50,808 bases of DNA from contig JACKBR010000034.1 in the NCBI GenBank assembly GCA_020634495.1, positions 1 through 50,808 on the forward strand, written 5' to 3'. The position numbers and the translations under genes are program-made. This document shows, one piece after another, positions 24,047 to 35,200 of this stretch (position 1 is the stretch's first letter; each line of letters opens with the position of its first letter). The DNA is from Ardenticatenaceae bacterium. GTDB taxonomy: Bacteria; Chloroflexota; Anaerolineae; Promineifilales; Promineifilaceae. The notes below the pieces were generated by a model. It was not told the DNA's origin. It searched no databases and saw only the letters and a program-made list of their open reading frames with translations.

Positions 24047-27000
24047 TTATCGAATGGTTTGATAAAGTTGCAGTGTGGCTGGGGCTGGCGTGACGCCCAG
24101 CCCTGCTTTTAGGGCCGTTTCGCAGCGCTGGTACGTGCGCAAAGCCTGCACCCGGTTGCCCAGCTGAATGTAGGCCTGGATGAGCAGGCGGTAGGCGTTT
24201 TCCCAACAATCATCTTGCTGCAAGATGGTTTGGCATAAATCGATGACGGTTTCCCAGTTTTGCTGCCGGGCAAGCCATTGAGCCAGCCGGTCTGCCGCTT
24301 GCAAGAAGCGCGCCCGCAGCCGTTCGCGTTCTTCATGGGACCAGGTTTCGTAGGGGTAGGCTTGCAGGTAGTCGCCTTCGTAGAGGGATACGGCCGTTTC
24401 ATAAACCATCGCCGCCCGTGCCTCATCCTTTTGGTAATGCTGATCCCCTTGCTCGATTAATTGCTCAAATTCAGTGGCATCGAGCCAAAGATCGGCCTCT
24501 TCGCGCAGCCCATAGCGGCTGCCATCGCGCACCACAAAGGCGCTGGGCGCATTGCGCTTGCGGTTTGGCTCCAACACCGAGCACATGGCGCTGAAGGCGA
24601 TCTTAAAGTCCCGCACCGCGCCATCGGGGTCTAGCTCTGGCCAGAGCATTTCGGCAATCTGGTCGCGGTGCAGCAGCGTGCCGCGAAAGGTGAGCAAAAG
24701 CTGTAAAAGCTGGCGGGCTTTTTTGCGCCGCCAGGCCCGGCTGGGCAGCTCCTCGCTGCCTTGCCAGATGCGGAATGGTCCCAGGGTTTGAATGCGCAGC
24801 TGAAAACCGGGGTGCAGCTCCAACTGCGACAAGCCAAGCTGCATCAAAATGCCGTCGGCGATGGTGGTGTGTTGGCAGTGGTCGCGGGCAAAGAGCAGCA
24901 GCGGCACCAGGGCGCGATGGTCGGGCGGCCCCAGCAAGGTTTGCCGCTGGAAGAGGAATTCATACTGATTCTGGTTTATGAGGGGCAGCAGCTCATCCAT
25001 ATCGCGCTTGAGGCGGGTATTGTCTTCCGTTTTGTGCCAGAGCAGGCAGCGCCACAGGCGCACGGCCGTTTCGCCAAGCATATCGCTGCAATCGTGGTAG
25101 CCAACGGCCGCCTGCGCCAGCCACTCGTTGGCATCTTGCATGTGGCCCAGCAGGGTGTAGGTGGCTCCCATCGCCAGGCGGATGTTCATTTCTACCCATT
25201 CATCCCCGTGCATTCGGGCCAGGGCAATGCCTTCCTGAGCGTAGTTCAGCGCCGTTTTGTGGTCGCCCACAAAGCCATGCGCCTGGCACAGCCCCCAAAA
25301 TGCCTCAATTTTCAGGCGCGGCACTTCTAATCGCTCGCTTAGGGCAATGCCTTGTTGAAAACTGCGACGAGCTTGCTCGTAGCCATGTTCGTTTTTGTAT
25401 AGCAGCCAGGCGTGCCCCTGGCGAAAATGGCCAACGGCCGTAATAAATAATGAATTCAGCTCTTGTCCACGTTTGGTTCCGGCAACGGCCGTTTGCAGGG
25501 CTGGTTCTGCTTCCCCCTGGTAGGCCAAAACCAAGGAGAGCAGCAGCAAGGTTTCACGATGGGCACGCGGGCGCAGCACGGGTGATTGTTCTTCTAACTT
25601 GGCCTGCGTTTCTAACATGACCCGCGCTTCTGCCAGCCGCCCGGTGCGCAGCAGCAGCCGCACGGGCAGTTCGGCCTGGTCTGGCCCCTGCGCCCGCAGC
25701 TTTCTGGCCTGATTTTGATAATTTTCTGCATCGCGGGTGCGCCCCTGGTTGAGCATATTTTCGGCCAACAGCTCAAGCAGGCGAGCCTGGCTGTCGCGGT
25801 CTTCCTGGCCATCGGCCAGCCGCAGCGCTTCCTGGAGCAGTTCTTCACCTTTGGTGGCGTTTACCGTGTCCAGGTACACCCGCGCCTGGCCGCGCAGGGC
25901 CTGGCCAATGCTGCGCCGGTCGCCCTGGCTGCGGCTGCGCTGTTCGGCCTGTTGGTACCAGCCCAGCGCTTCCTCAAAGCGGGAGTGCAGCCGGGCGATA
26001 TCGCCCAGGTAGGTGAGCAAAGACGGGTAGTGGGCCAGGATTTCTGGGGGCAGGTTGGCAATCCAGCTGGCCAACGTGTCCAGGCGGCCCAGTCGCACCA
26101 TGCGCCGCCCCATTGTGGCTAATGAAACGGCCGCTTTATCAAAAGCTTTGGCCGCCATTAAATGGTAGATCGCCTCTTCTTCATCCCCTTGCTGCTGGTA
26201 GATGGTGGCTGCATCCTGGTGCAGCCTGGCAGTCTGGTCGGGCGATAGCTGGCTGTAGAGCAGTTCGCGGAATAGATGGTGGTAGCGCACGTACCCATTG
26301 CCTAAATTGACAACAAACAATCCTTTTTCTAGCAGGTAGCGCAGCATTTGCTGGCTGTCCTGGCGGCGGCGCAGCTGGTTGCAAAGGGGGGTGGTCATTT
26401 CGCGGAGTACGGCCGTTTCACCCAAAAATGCCTGAATATCCGGCGGCTGCTGGGCCAACACTTCCTGCGCCAAAAATTGGAATAAATCGCTGGCGCTGCC
26501 AGACAGTTGGGACAATGCCTGGGCCAACGATGCGCCGCCGTCTCGCTGTAGCTGCTGCCAGATGAGATGCAGGGCAATGGGCCAGCCCTCAATGCGATTG
26601 ATCACCATCGAGGCTTGCTCAAACGAGAGGGCGTGACCGTACGTATCGCGAAAAAGGGTGTCAATTTCTGCCGGGGTAAAAGCCAGCTCTTTTTGGTTAA
26701 TTTCTAGCAATTGCCCTTTCACTCGCCAGGTAACCAACGACGGCAGCGCCAGCGGGTAGCGGCTGGCCAAAATGATGTGCAAATTGTCTGGGGCCAGGCC
26801 AATGAGGCGATCTAAAATGCGGATTGGTTCGCTGCTGTCGTTAATCAGGTGAACATCGTCCAGCACCAGGAAGGTGGAGTTGGTGAGTTCACTTGCCAGC
26901 TCGTTGATGAGGCTGTCGATAACGGCCGTCCAGCTTGGCTGCTGCCCCCACGCTTCTAAAGCGGCCAACGGGGCATCGGACAAATTAGGAAAGGCGATGC

Positions 27001-27274
27001 CGAAGCCGTGCAACAGGTGCAGCAAAAAGGATTGCGCATCGCTGTCTTCTGCTTCCAGACGATACCAAACGAAGTGCAGTGATTCTTTTTCTTTGCTGGC
27101 GGCCAGGGCTGCCAATGCCGTGCTTTTGCCGTAGCCGGTACCCGCTTGCACAATGGTCAGACGGTGGTTTTGTGCCTCTAGCAGGCGCTGGTTGATGCGC
27201 GGCCGGGGCATGGTGTGCTGTGGCGGCCGGGAGGGAACCAGCTTTGTGCGCACGATGATATTTTGCCGATACAC
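24047..27274 (-). CDS. MalT-like ATPase regulator with C-terminal winged-helix and BTAD domains
   Basis: 1075 residues. N-terminal STAND ATPase with Walker A AGTGYGKST (44-52) and Walker B FLVLDDVHL (about 135-143), the RIEGWPIALHL arm typical of MalT/LuxR-type regulators, then about 400 residues of TPR-like helices. A C-terminal OmpR-type winged helix (LRIQTLGPFRIW... RRKKARQLLQLLL, from about 815) is followed by a bacterial transcriptional activation domain (EGDYLQAYPYETWSHEERERLRAR, to the end). The start is GTG at 27274, supported by AAGGA about 7 bases upstream. An ATG at 27281 is in another frame. This hybrid is typical of Chloroflexota. It probably activates the genes downstream, the PLP enzyme among them. 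Confidence 0.94.
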   Translation of the reverse strand: MYRQNIIVRTKLVPSRPPQHTMPRPRINQRLLEAQNHRLTIVQAGTGYGKSTALAALAASKEKESLHFVWYRLEAEDSDAQSFLLHLLHGFGIAFPNLSDAPLAALEAWGQQPSWTAVIDSLINELASELTNSTFLVLDDVHLINDSSEPIRILDRLIGLAPDNLHIILASRYPLALPSLVTWRVKGQLLEINQKELAFTPAEIDTLFRDTYGHALSFEQASMVINRIEGWPIALHLIWQQLQRDGGASLAQALSQLSGSASDLFQFLAQEVLAQQPPDIQAFLGETAVLREMTTPLCNQLRRRQDSQQMLRYLLEKGLFVVNLGNGYVRYHHLFRELLYSQLSPDQTARLHQDAATIYQQQGDEEEAIYHLMAAKAFDKAAVSLATMGRRMVRLGRLDTLASWIANLPPEILAHYPSLLTYLGDIARLHSRFEEALGWYQQAEQRSRSQGDRRSIGQALRGQARVYLDTVNATKGEELLQEALRLADGQEDRDSQARLLELLAENMLNQGRTRDAENYQNQARKLRAQGPDQAELPVRLLLRTGRLAEARVMLETQAKLEEQSPVLRPRAHRETLLLLSLVLAYQGEAEPALQTAVAGTKRGQELNSLFITAVGHFRQGHAWLLYKNEHGYEQARRSFQQGIALSERLEVPRLKIEAFWGLCQAHGFVGDHKTALNYAQEGIALARMHGDEWVEMNIRLAMGATYTLLGHMQDANEWLAQAAVGYHDCSDMLGETAVRLWRCLLWHKTEDNTRLKRDMDELLPLINQNQYEFLFQRQTLLGPPDHRALVPLLLFARDHCQHTTIADGILMQLGLSQLELHPGFQLRIQTLGPFRIWQGSEELPSRAWRRKKARQLLQLLLTFRGTLLHRDQIAEMLWPELDPDGAVRDFKIAFSAMCSVLEPNRKRNAPSAFVVRDGSRYGLREEADLWLDATEFEQLIEQGDQHYQKDEARAAMVYETAVSLYEGDYLQAYPYETWSHEERERLRARFLQAADRLAQWLARQQNWETVIDLCQTILQQDDCWENAYRLLIQAYIQLGNRVQALRTYQRCETALKAGLGVTPAPATLQLYQTIR

Positions 27275-27369
27275 AGTTCATCCTTCAACGCTCGAAATTT
27301 GTCGTTGATTGCATTGTAGCGAGGGGGCAACTGTGGGGCAAACTTGTTGGGTGTTTTGCGGGGATTTTG

Positions 27370-27403
27370 GGTGGGAAGGGAAACGGCCGTTCCCCTTCCC
27401 ACC
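27370..27403. repeat. 34-base near-perfect palindrome centred on ACGGCCGT after the first peroxidase-like gene
   Basis: GGTGGGAAGGG on the left and CCCTTCCCACC on the right flank the octamer symmetrically; only one symmetric base pair is mismatched. It lies 20 bases past the stop of the gene at 27423. No T-run follows on the minus strand, so if it terminates transcription it is not a standard terminator. Confidence 0.8.
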
Positions 27404-27422
27404 ATTAATTTGAACTACTTAT

Positions 27423-30400
27423 TTATGGCTCTATCGACAAGCCGTCGATATTTGCGCCGCTTAGCCCGTTGGCGGAGCCATTCCAAAAGACGCTGTAGGT
27501 GCAGCTTGTGGAGTCTCCCAGCGTGATGGGGGTGCAAATGAAGATGGTTGCTTCATCGCCGCTGGCTCCTGTGACGGTAAAGCTGCCGCTGGCGCTCAGG
27601 TAAAGATCGCCGTTAGCGGCAATCCACAGGGCATCAAGGTCTTCTGTTCCATCCGTTAATTCCACATCGGAGCCGTCGAAGTAGGTGGCCCAGGTGCCGC
27701 TGGTGGGGTCGCCTAGTACGGGGCTGTCTAGGGCAATGAAGTCTTTGCCGTCACCGCTGACGCCCACAAAGAAACCGCCAAGGGTGCTGACAACGGGACG
27801 GCCGTCTGCGGCTATGCCAATCGCGTCAATATCTTCACCACCGGCCGTCAGACCTACGTCCGTGCCATCCAAATATTTTTCAAAGGTTCCGGCAGTGGTG
27901 TCGCCCAGGCTGGTGGGAATAAAGCGGACGACCTCGGAGTCATCAACTGTGCCCAATGTGGTGATGGTTTGGGCACGTTCCAGGCTTAGCAAGAAGCTGC
28001 CATCGGCCAGCCGCTGCAAAGCGTCTATGTCATTGCTGGTCATGCCAATGTCGGAGCCATCAATGATTAAGGCCCAACTGTTTGTGTTGGTGTCGAAAGC
28101 CAGCACGTCTTCATCGGCGTAGGTGATGCCCCCAACGGCTCCATTGCCCGACAGGCTGAGGTAGATGATTTCGCCACTGCCCGGCTCTGGGGTGTTGGTG
28201 GGGGTGGGTGTATTGGTCGGCAGCGGCGTGTTGGTGGCCGTAGCCGTGGGTGTTGGGCTGGGGCCAACGGTTGGTGTATTGGTCGGCAAAGGCGTACTGG
28301 TCGGTAAAGGTGTGTTGGTGGGCAGCGGCGTGTTGGTAGCTGTTGCCGTGGCTGTGGGTGTTGCCGTTGGGCCAAGGTTGACGTTAATCACCAGCTGTGG
28401 TGGATTGCTGCCCTCGCGGCTGCTGAAGGTGAGCCGGTTGCCGTCGGTGCTGGAGATTGCCAGGCTGAACTGCCCATTGCCGGTGATGAAGCTGGTGACA
28501 TCAATTTCTACCCAACTGCCTGCGCTAAATCCAGCGCTGCTGTTGAGTACGCTGCCAATGGCGGGGGCGGTGCTGTAGGTAACGGCCGTTTCTCCCCAAC
28601 TATTATCCGCTACCTGCGAAATATCAACGCCAACGGTGGTTTCCGTTTGGGCAAAAACCCGCAGCGTGGCATCGGTGATGGAACCAGAAAGCCCCTGCAC
28701 ATTAAAACGCAGCAAAGAAAGCATTTCTGGCGTGGCGTCGGTGCTTAGCTGCTGGGATAGTCCCAAATTTGTTGTGGGACGATTGCTCAGCAATGCGGCG
28801 TCTGCTTCTGTGGTGAAAACGAAGTTGGTGACAGGAGCAGGCGTGTTTGTGGGTACCGGTGTGTTTGTTGGCGGCGGTGTCACCGAGGCGGTGGCGGTTG
28901 CCGTGGCGGTGGCCGTGTTGGTCGGTGTGGGGCTGGGGCCAACCGTGGGTGTGTTTGTCGGCAGTGGCGTGTTGGTGGCCGTTGCTGTGGGGGGAACAGG
29001 CGTGTTTGTGGGGGCTGGCGTGTTCTCTGGCGTGGGAGTTGGCGACAGGTTGGTGGTGATGTCGGCGGCAAAGGTGCCCCGGCTAAGAGCGGCTGTGCTG
29101 AGGCCGCTAATTTGCAGCGTTTGCCCATTGGTGGTGACGTTGGCGGCGGCATCCCAGCAGTTGGGGCTGCCCGTGCCGGTGCAGTCGGCTGTGTTGATAA
29201 CCTGGCGCAGGGCTTGCTGGTTCAATACGTCTGCATTGCAGGCTGCGCTGTCATCCACAGGAACGGCCAGGGTCCAGGTGGCGGTGTCAGAAACGGGGCC
29301 ACGGGGGAAGATTTCGTAGTAATCGGAACAAAGCACGCCGTTGGTGAAGGGTTCGGCAAAGGGAGCATTGTCTGGCGAACGGCCGTAACTCACTAAAACG
29401 GCCGTGCCGCTGTTGTCGCTGCTTCTCAGCTCGGCGTCACCCAGGGTGGCCCGGTTCAACCGGCTAGACACATCCGTCCAGGCAACCACGTTGGCTCCCA
29501 GGCGTGCATCCCAGGCTGTTTGCGGTACACCAGAACCAGCAGGCGGCGTTGCGCCAATAGACACGCCCCAGAAGTTGTTGTTCAGGTTGGCGGTGCCGGT
29601 AACAGACTGGCTGTAGGCGATGCTGTAATCGGCCAAATTGTTGGCGTACGCCTCGATGGTGCCGTCTGTTTGTTGGATGGCCGTCGTGTTGAGTGAGAAG
29701 CTGTTGCCGCGAAGGTGCAGATCGCTGAGACCGGCCAGGTCAACGGCGCGATTAAAGCCGGTGATGGTATTGTTTTTAAGCAGGATACGGCCGTTACCCG
29801 TTGCGCGAACGGCCGTTGTGCTGCCACAGTTGGCCGAGCAGGTCAGGTTTAGCCCTAAAATTGTCATGTTGCCAACCGCCTGTGCTGAAATGAGGCGGCT
29901 GTTGGGGCCGCCAACCCAGTTCAGGGTGGCGTTGCTGCCGTAAAGCACCACGCTGTTGATGCCATTTCGCCCGGCGACCAGGGGTGAACTAATGTCAAAA
30001 TTGCCAATCAGCGTGAGTGAACTGCCGTCGGGGACGGTGTTCAAAGCAGTTTGCACATCTGCAAAGTCACAGCCAGAAGCGCAAACGGTGACTGGCTCAA
30101 CCAGGGCTTCCAGGAAGTCTAGAACCCGTTCCGCATTGTCTGACCCAGCCACCACGGAAGGGCGACCCACTAAGTCAAAGGCTGGTGAATCCTGAAATTC
30201 AGTGCCAGCATAAAAGGTGATTGCCCGGCGCAAATCCACGCGGGTGTGGTTGTGAAAGAATGGGGCGCTGAGGTTGGTGCCAAACAGGCTGGGCGTGCTG
30301 TAGCTGCGGGTGCTGACGCCATTTTCATCAGGTTGTTCAGGCGGCATACCATCCAGGGCATTGACGGGAATTGCATCTGTTCCTGTGTTGAAAGTGCCAT

Positions 30401-31985
30401 TTTCACCTTCGGCAAAGCCGCGAATGGTGCCGTCGGTGGTGGCCAAAACGGGGCCGGAATGGCAGCGGGAGCATTTGGCCTCAGGGCCAAAGAAGATGTC
30501 GCGCCCCAGAAGTTGATCGTCGGAAACGGCGAAGCGATCCAGATCGTAGTTGCCATCTGCCGGAATGCGAATGTTGAGCTGGAATGTTTCCAGGGCAGCC
30601 AATTCATCTGGCGTGGCCAGGCGGAAATCGATGCCGGGACGGCGCAGTAAGTTTCGGGGGCCGTGCTGCTCGATGGCTCCTTGGGAGAACGTGCCCAAAT
30701 CAGGAATTTGCGAGCTAAAGCCGTAAGGGGCCGATTCGGCGACATTGATCAAATGGGGTGAGGCGCGGAACACTTCAATCTGGTCAAAACCATCGATATT
30801 TTCCAGGATGAGGGAACGGCCGTCTGGGAAGCTAACCGTGTTGGCCGATGGCCCGTGCATTAAATTGAAGTTTTCCAAACCGTTGGCGCTGCCGTTTACC
30901 GGATTTGGGCCATTCAAGTTGCCTGCGGTAAAGGAAACAAAGGTGGCGCTGTTGCCGTTTTGGTCGGTGATGGTGCCAGACAGGTCTGAGCCGCCGTAGA
31001 CGAGGAAAGTGCTGCCGGTGCCAGCCAGCACCGTGGCGGAGCCAGTGCTGCCGGTGATCGTGCCGCGCAGGTCGCTGGGTTGGGCAAAGCCTGTGGGGGC
31101 ATTGGAGGTGACCACCAGGGTGTTGATATTAAATTCGGCCACAAACAGCATATCGTCGGCGGGTTTGTTTAGCACCTGCTCTGGGGAGAGGCCAAAGTCG
31201 CCGTTATCCGGCACATGGCAAGAGGCACAGGTACGGCCGTTGCCCATAAACGTTTCTTGCGTAAACAAAATTTCGCCCTGATCGGTTAATGAAGCAACCG
31301 AGGGTAAGATGCTAAAAGAGGTGCCTGCACTGTTTAGGGGATTGGGCGCGCCCATTGCAAAATCGGCATTTGCCTGGTTGCCACTGCCAAAGCCAGAACC
31401 AGACACGCGCCGCAAGCTGGCTGTGTTCAAAATAGGAAGTTCCGCGCTGTTGGGGCCATCGCTGGCACCGGCAGCACTGCCCGTGTAGCCCGCGCCGCCG
31501 TAGGCCAGGGCAATATCAATGGCTTGCGCGTTTGGGTTGTCCGGGTTGTTGCGGAAAGCAACTTTACCGGCAATGGGCACAATTTCGGCAGGCATGATGA
31601 AGTCTGGCGTGGGCGCACCGGGCAGGGCGGCAAATTCAGCGGTGGCAACCAGGATGGTGCTGCTGCCAGATGGCGGATCGCTGGGGAAGACGTAGCGTCC
31701 CGTTTCGGTGCCCAGCGCATTGTGAAACACCAGCATGGTTCGGCCAGGGGAACCAGACGGGTCTTCTGGCTGGGGACCCCATTCTAGCTGGTTGCCGTCG
31801 GCCGCTTCTAGCACGACATACTGGACTTTAGAGTCACCATTCATTCCAGCCATGATTTCATTGAGTCGTACGAGCTGGTTGTCGGCGGTGGCCTGGCGGG
31901 GTAAAGAAATGAACAGGCCGAAGATAAGGAGGAAAACGGCCGTAAACAGCAAGCGTCGTTGAGTGGTATTATGACTATTTGACAT
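27423..31985 (-). CDS. Giant secreted di-haem cytochrome-c-peroxidase-like multidomain protein, copy 1
   Basis: About 1520 residues. Order, numbered from the in-frame ATG at 31997: signal peptide to about 38; lamin-tail-like domain about 40-225; MauG/cytochrome-c-peroxidase module with haem sites C257-ASCH and C509-SRCH, and [17 protein letters not shown]; right-handed beta-helix about 640-850; a Cys-containing module; Thr-Pro linker about 985-1080; DNRLRE/CBM96-like beta domain about 1090-1210 ([15 protein letters not shown]); second Thr-Pro linker; C-terminal propeller-like domain ending [11 protein letters not shown] 31985 is preferred because AGGATGAG precedes it. The two haems are 252 residues apart, wider than in classical peroxidases, because of an inserted Gly/Ser/Thr-rich segment. 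It is probably an extracellular oxidoreductase. It lies downstream of its paralog. Confidence 0.9.
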   Translation of the reverse strand: MSNSHNTTQRRLLFTAVFLLIFGLFISLPRQATADNQLVRLNEIMAGMNGDSKVQYVVLEAADGNQLEWGPQPEDPSGSPGRTMLVFHNALGTETGRYVFPSDPPSGSSTILVATAEFAALPGAPTPDFIMPAEIVPIAGKVAFRNNPDNPNAQAIDIALAYGGAGYTGSAAGASDGPNSAELPILNTASLRRVSGSGFGSGNQANADFAMGAPNPLNSAGTSFSILPSVASLTDQGEILFTQETFMGNGRTCASCHVPDNGDFGLSPEQVLNKPADDMLFVAEFNINTLVVTSNAPTGFAQPSDLRGTITGSTGSATVLAGTGSTFLVYGGSDLSGTITDQNGNSATFVSFTAGNLNGPNPVNGSANGLENFNLMHGPSANTVSFPDGRSLILENIDGFDQIEVFRASPHLINVAESAPYGFSSQIPDLGTFSQGAIEQHGPRNLLRRPGIDFRLATPDELAALETFQLNIRIPADGNYDLDRFAVSDDQLLGRDIFFGPEAKCSRCHSGPVLATTDGTIRGFAEGENGTFNTGTDAIPVNALDGMPPEQPDENGVSTRSYSTPSLFGTNLSAPFFHNHTRVDLRRAITFYAGTEFQDSPAFDLVGRPSVVAGSDNAERVLDFLEALVEPVTVCASGCDFADVQTALNTVPDGSSLTLIGNFDISSPLVAGRNGINSVVLYGSNATLNWVGGPNSRLISAQAVGNMTILGLNLTCSANCGSTTAVRATGNGRILLKNNTITGFNRAVDLAGLSDLHLRGNSFSLNTTAIQQTDGTIEAYANNLADYSIAYSQSVTGTANLNNNFWGVSIGATPPAGSGVPQTAWDARLGANVVAWTDVSSRLNRATLGDAELRSSDNSGTAVLVSYGRSPDNAPFAEPFTNGVLCSDYYEIFPRGPVSDTATWTLAVPVDDSAACNADVLNQQALRQVINTADCTGTGSPNCWDAAANVTTNGQTLQISGLSTAALSRGTFAADITTNLSPTPTPENTPAPTNTPVPPTATATNTPLPTNTPTVGPSPTPTNTATATATATASVTPPPTNTPVPTNTPAPVTNFVFTTEADAALLSNRPTTNLGLSQQLSTDATPEMLSLLRFNVQGLSGSITDATLRVFAQTETTVGVDISQVADNSWGETAVTYSTAPAIGSVLNSSAGFSAGSWVEIDVTSFITGNGQFSLAISSTDGNRLTFSSREGSNPPQLVINVNLGPTATPTATATATNTPLPTNTPLPTSTPLPTNTPTVGPSPTPTATATNTPLPTNTPTPTNTPEPGSGEIIYLSLSGNGAVGGITYADEDVLAFDTNTNSWALIIDGSDIGMTSNDIDALQRLADGSFLLSLERAQTITTLGTVDDSEVVRFIPTSLGDTTAGTFEKYLDGTDVGLTAGGEDIDAIGIAADGRPVVSTLGGFFVGVSGDGKDFIALDSPVLGDPTSGTWATYFDGSDVELTDGTEDLDALWIAANGDLYLSASGSFTVTGASGDEATIFICTPITLGDSTSCTYSVFWNGSANGLSGANIDGLSIEP

Positions 31986-32134
31986 GCGGTGACTCATCCT
32001 ATTTTATTTATTTGGTTAATGGCTGATGTTAGCCAAAAACGACTCCAGCAGAATTTTATTGCTTAAACGGGCTTTGTGGTATTGTGGTACTATATGAACG
32101 GACTCTTACAGTAAAAATTACATAAACGGAAAAA

Positions 32135-32159
32135 CGGGAGCGCAATTTCTGCGCTCCCG
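32135..32159 (-). terminator. Terminator of the second peroxidase-like gene
   Basis: Ten-pair stem CGGGAGCGCA (32135-32144) / TGCGCTCCCG (32150-32159) with a 5-base loop, followed on the minus strand by TTTTTCC. An outer pair AAACGGA / TCCGTTT (near 32124 and 32169) can extend it. It lies 66 bases beyond the stop at 32225. The plus strand also has CTTTT after the stem, so it may work both ways. Confidence 0.85.
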
Positions 32160-32224
32160 CTTTTGGCTCATCCGTTTTGCAGAAAAGTAAGCAAATTGCC
32201 CACTTCATCTGCCACAAAATCTAC

Positions 32225-35200
32225 CTATGGTTCAATTGCAACGCCGTCAATTTGAGCGCCAAAGCCATTTGCGCTGCCATCCCAGAAGAAGGAGTAGGTG
32301 CAGCTTGTGTTATCGCCCAGGGAAATTGGCGTACAAATAAAGAGGTCTGAACCATCGCCAGACGCGCCGGTGACGGTGAAGGCACCATTGGTTGCCAGGT
32401 AGATGTCGCCGTTGCTGTCTACCCAGACGCCACTGATGTTTTCTGTGTTGTCTGTGAGTTCCACATCGCTGCCGTCGAAGTAGAGCAGTAGGCTTCCGTT
32501 ATCCAGCACGAGTAAGTCGCTGCGGCTGCCGTTGATGCTGCCGGTGTTGTAGTTGCCCAGGGTGCTGATGAGGAGACGGCCGTCTGGGGCAAAACCAATC
32601 GCGTTCACATCCTCACCCGCAGCATCCAAGCCCACCGTTGAACCATCAAAGTACAGCTCAAAGCTGCCCGCCGTTGTGTCCCCCAAGGAGGTGGGGATAA
32701 AGCGGACGATGTCGGAATCATCAACGGCCGTTAGAGAACCAATGTCCTGCGCACGGCCCAGGCTCAGAAGCAGGCTGCCGTCTGATAAAGCGTAAAAAGC
32801 ATCAACATCATTGGTGGCAATACCCAAATCGGACAAATCAACCAGCAAGCTCCAGGTAGCGGTGTTGGTATTGTAAGCCAACACATCTTCGTCGGCATAA
32901 GTAACCCCGCCAACGGTGCCATTTGAGGTGGCGCTAAGATAGATTGTCTGGCCTGCGCCTGGTTGGGGCGTTGGTGTATTGGTCGGCAGCGGTGTAGGCG
33001 AGGCTGTTTCCGTTGGCGTGGGGCTGGGGCCAATGGTTGCAGTCGCTGTGGCCGTCGGCGTGTTTGTGGCGGTTGGCGGGATTGGCGTGTCGGTTGGCGT
33101 AGGTGTCGGGCCAAGGTTTACGTTGATGACCAACTCTGGCGGATTGGCTCCTTCGCGGCTGCTGAAGATGAGCCGGTTGCCATCGGTGCTGAATACGGCG
33201 ACGCTGTACTGCCCGTTGCCCGTGATGTAGCTGGAGATGTCAATTTCTGCCCAGGTTCCTGCGCTGACGCTGCCGATGCTGTTGATCTGGCTGCCGATGG
33301 CGGGGGCTGTGTTGTAGGTAACGGCCGTTTCATCCCAACTGTTATCCGCCACCTCAGAAACGATGATGCCGATGGTCGAAGTTGACTGGGACGACAGGCG
33401 CAGCGTGGCATTTGCCACCGAGCCGGTGAGCCCCTGCACATTAAAGCGCAGCAGCGAAAGAATCTCTGGCGTGGCGTCTGTGCTGAGCTGGCTCGATAAG
33501 CCTAGATTGTTTGCTGGCCGGTTGCTCAAGATGGCCGCATCGGCTTCAGGATTAAAAACGAAGTTGGATGCGGGCGGCGGCGTGTTGGTCGGCACCGGGG
33601 TATTGGTCGGCGCAGGCGTGTCCGTGGGCACTGGCGTATCGGTTGGCACCGGTGTGTCGGTAGGTGTGGCGCTGGGGCCAACCGTTGGTGTGTTAGTTGG
33701 TACGGGCGTGTCGGTGGGAACGGCCGTTGGCGTGTTGGTGGCCGTTGCTGGTGGCGTGGGGCTTGGCCCAGGTGTTGGCGTGGGCTGCAAGCTGTTGCTG
33801 ACGTCGGCGGCAAAGGTGCCCCGCGTGAGCGCCGTGGCGCTTAGCCCGCTGATTTGCAAAGTCTGCCCGTTGGTGCTGACATTGGCGGCATTGTCCCAAC
33901 AGGCTGGATTGCCTGTCCCGGTGCAGTCTGCCAGATTGTTAACCTGGCGCAGCGCCTGCTGGGCCAGCACGTCGCTGTTACAGGCGGCGTTGTTGTCCAC
34001 TGGAATGTTGAGCGTAAAGGTTGCTCCGCCCGTCACGGTGCCTCGGGCAAAAAGTTCGTAGTAATCGGAGCAAAGCCCGCCGCCCGTGAGTGGTTCGTTG
34101 AAGGGGGCGTTGGCTGGGGAACGGCCGTAACTTACCAAAACGGCCGTACCGCTGTTGTCGCTGCTTTCCAGTTCGGCGTCGCCCAGCTTGGCCCGACCGA
34201 TCCGGCTGGAGATGTCTGTCCAGTCAACCACCGCAGCACCCAGGCGTGCGTCCCAGGCAGATTGGGGCAAACCGGCCGGAGCGCTGCCCAAAGCGGTGCC
34301 CCAGTAGTTGTTGTTCAGGTTGGCGGTGCCGCCTGCGCCGCTGAAGGCGGTATTGAAACCCGTTACGTTGTTGGCGTAGGCCTCCAGCGTGCCCGCGGAT
34401 TGGGCAAACGCGGTTGTGTTGTTGCTCAGGGTGTTGCCCTTTGCGGTCGCTGCCCCGGCTCCGGTGACGTTCACTGCCTGGCTAAAGCCGGTGATACTGT
34501 TGTTTTTGATGAGCACACGGCCGTTACCTGTGGTACGAACGGCCGTAACCGAGCCGCAGTTTGAGGAACAGGTCAGATTCGCGTTCAGGATAGTAAGATT
34601 GCCGTTTGCCGCATCAATCATGGTGTCATTGCCGCCGCCGACCCAGTTAATCACGGCCTCATCGCCGCCGTAAAGCACAACAGATTGTGTGGGCTGTAGC
34701 GTAGCCGCAATGTTGTGTACGCCGCTGATAGTTAAGGAACTGCCATCTGGCACACTGGCTAGCGCCGTTTGCAGGTTGGTGAAGTCGCAGCCAGACGGGC
34801 AAACTGTGGGTGGCTCGATGAGCGATTCTAGAAACGCAACAACGGGCACATCGTTCCCAGAAGTAGCCCCGATGGGCACAAAGCCGGTGATGTCAAAAGC
34901 GGGGGAGTCTACAAATTCTGGTACGCGATAGAACTGAACGGCAAACAGCAGCGTTGCCCGGCCATGATTGTGGAAAAACGGCGTGGTCAATGAGGTGCCA
35001 AACAGGCCTGGCGTGCTGTAGGTGCGGGTGCTTGGCCCTGGTGCAGAGCTGGGAGGCTCGTTTGGCACGCCGTCGGGATCGTTAAAGGTGACTTCATCGG
35101 TGCCGGTGTTGAACTTGGCATTGACACCCTCGGCAATGCCGGGGATGGTGCCATCTGTGGTGGCCAAAACGGGGCCGGAGTGGCATCTGGAGCATTGGAT

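Noticed and set aside
23040..24209. Longer N-terminus of the PLP enzyme starting at 24209
   Set aside because: The extra 64 residues overlap the regulator gene and show no homology; the family start fits ATG 24017.
28165..29319. Plus-strand frames with repeated [17 protein letters not shown] translation
   Set aside because: They are the antisense of the Thr-Pro linkers of the peroxidase-like protein, not a glycine-rich protein gene.
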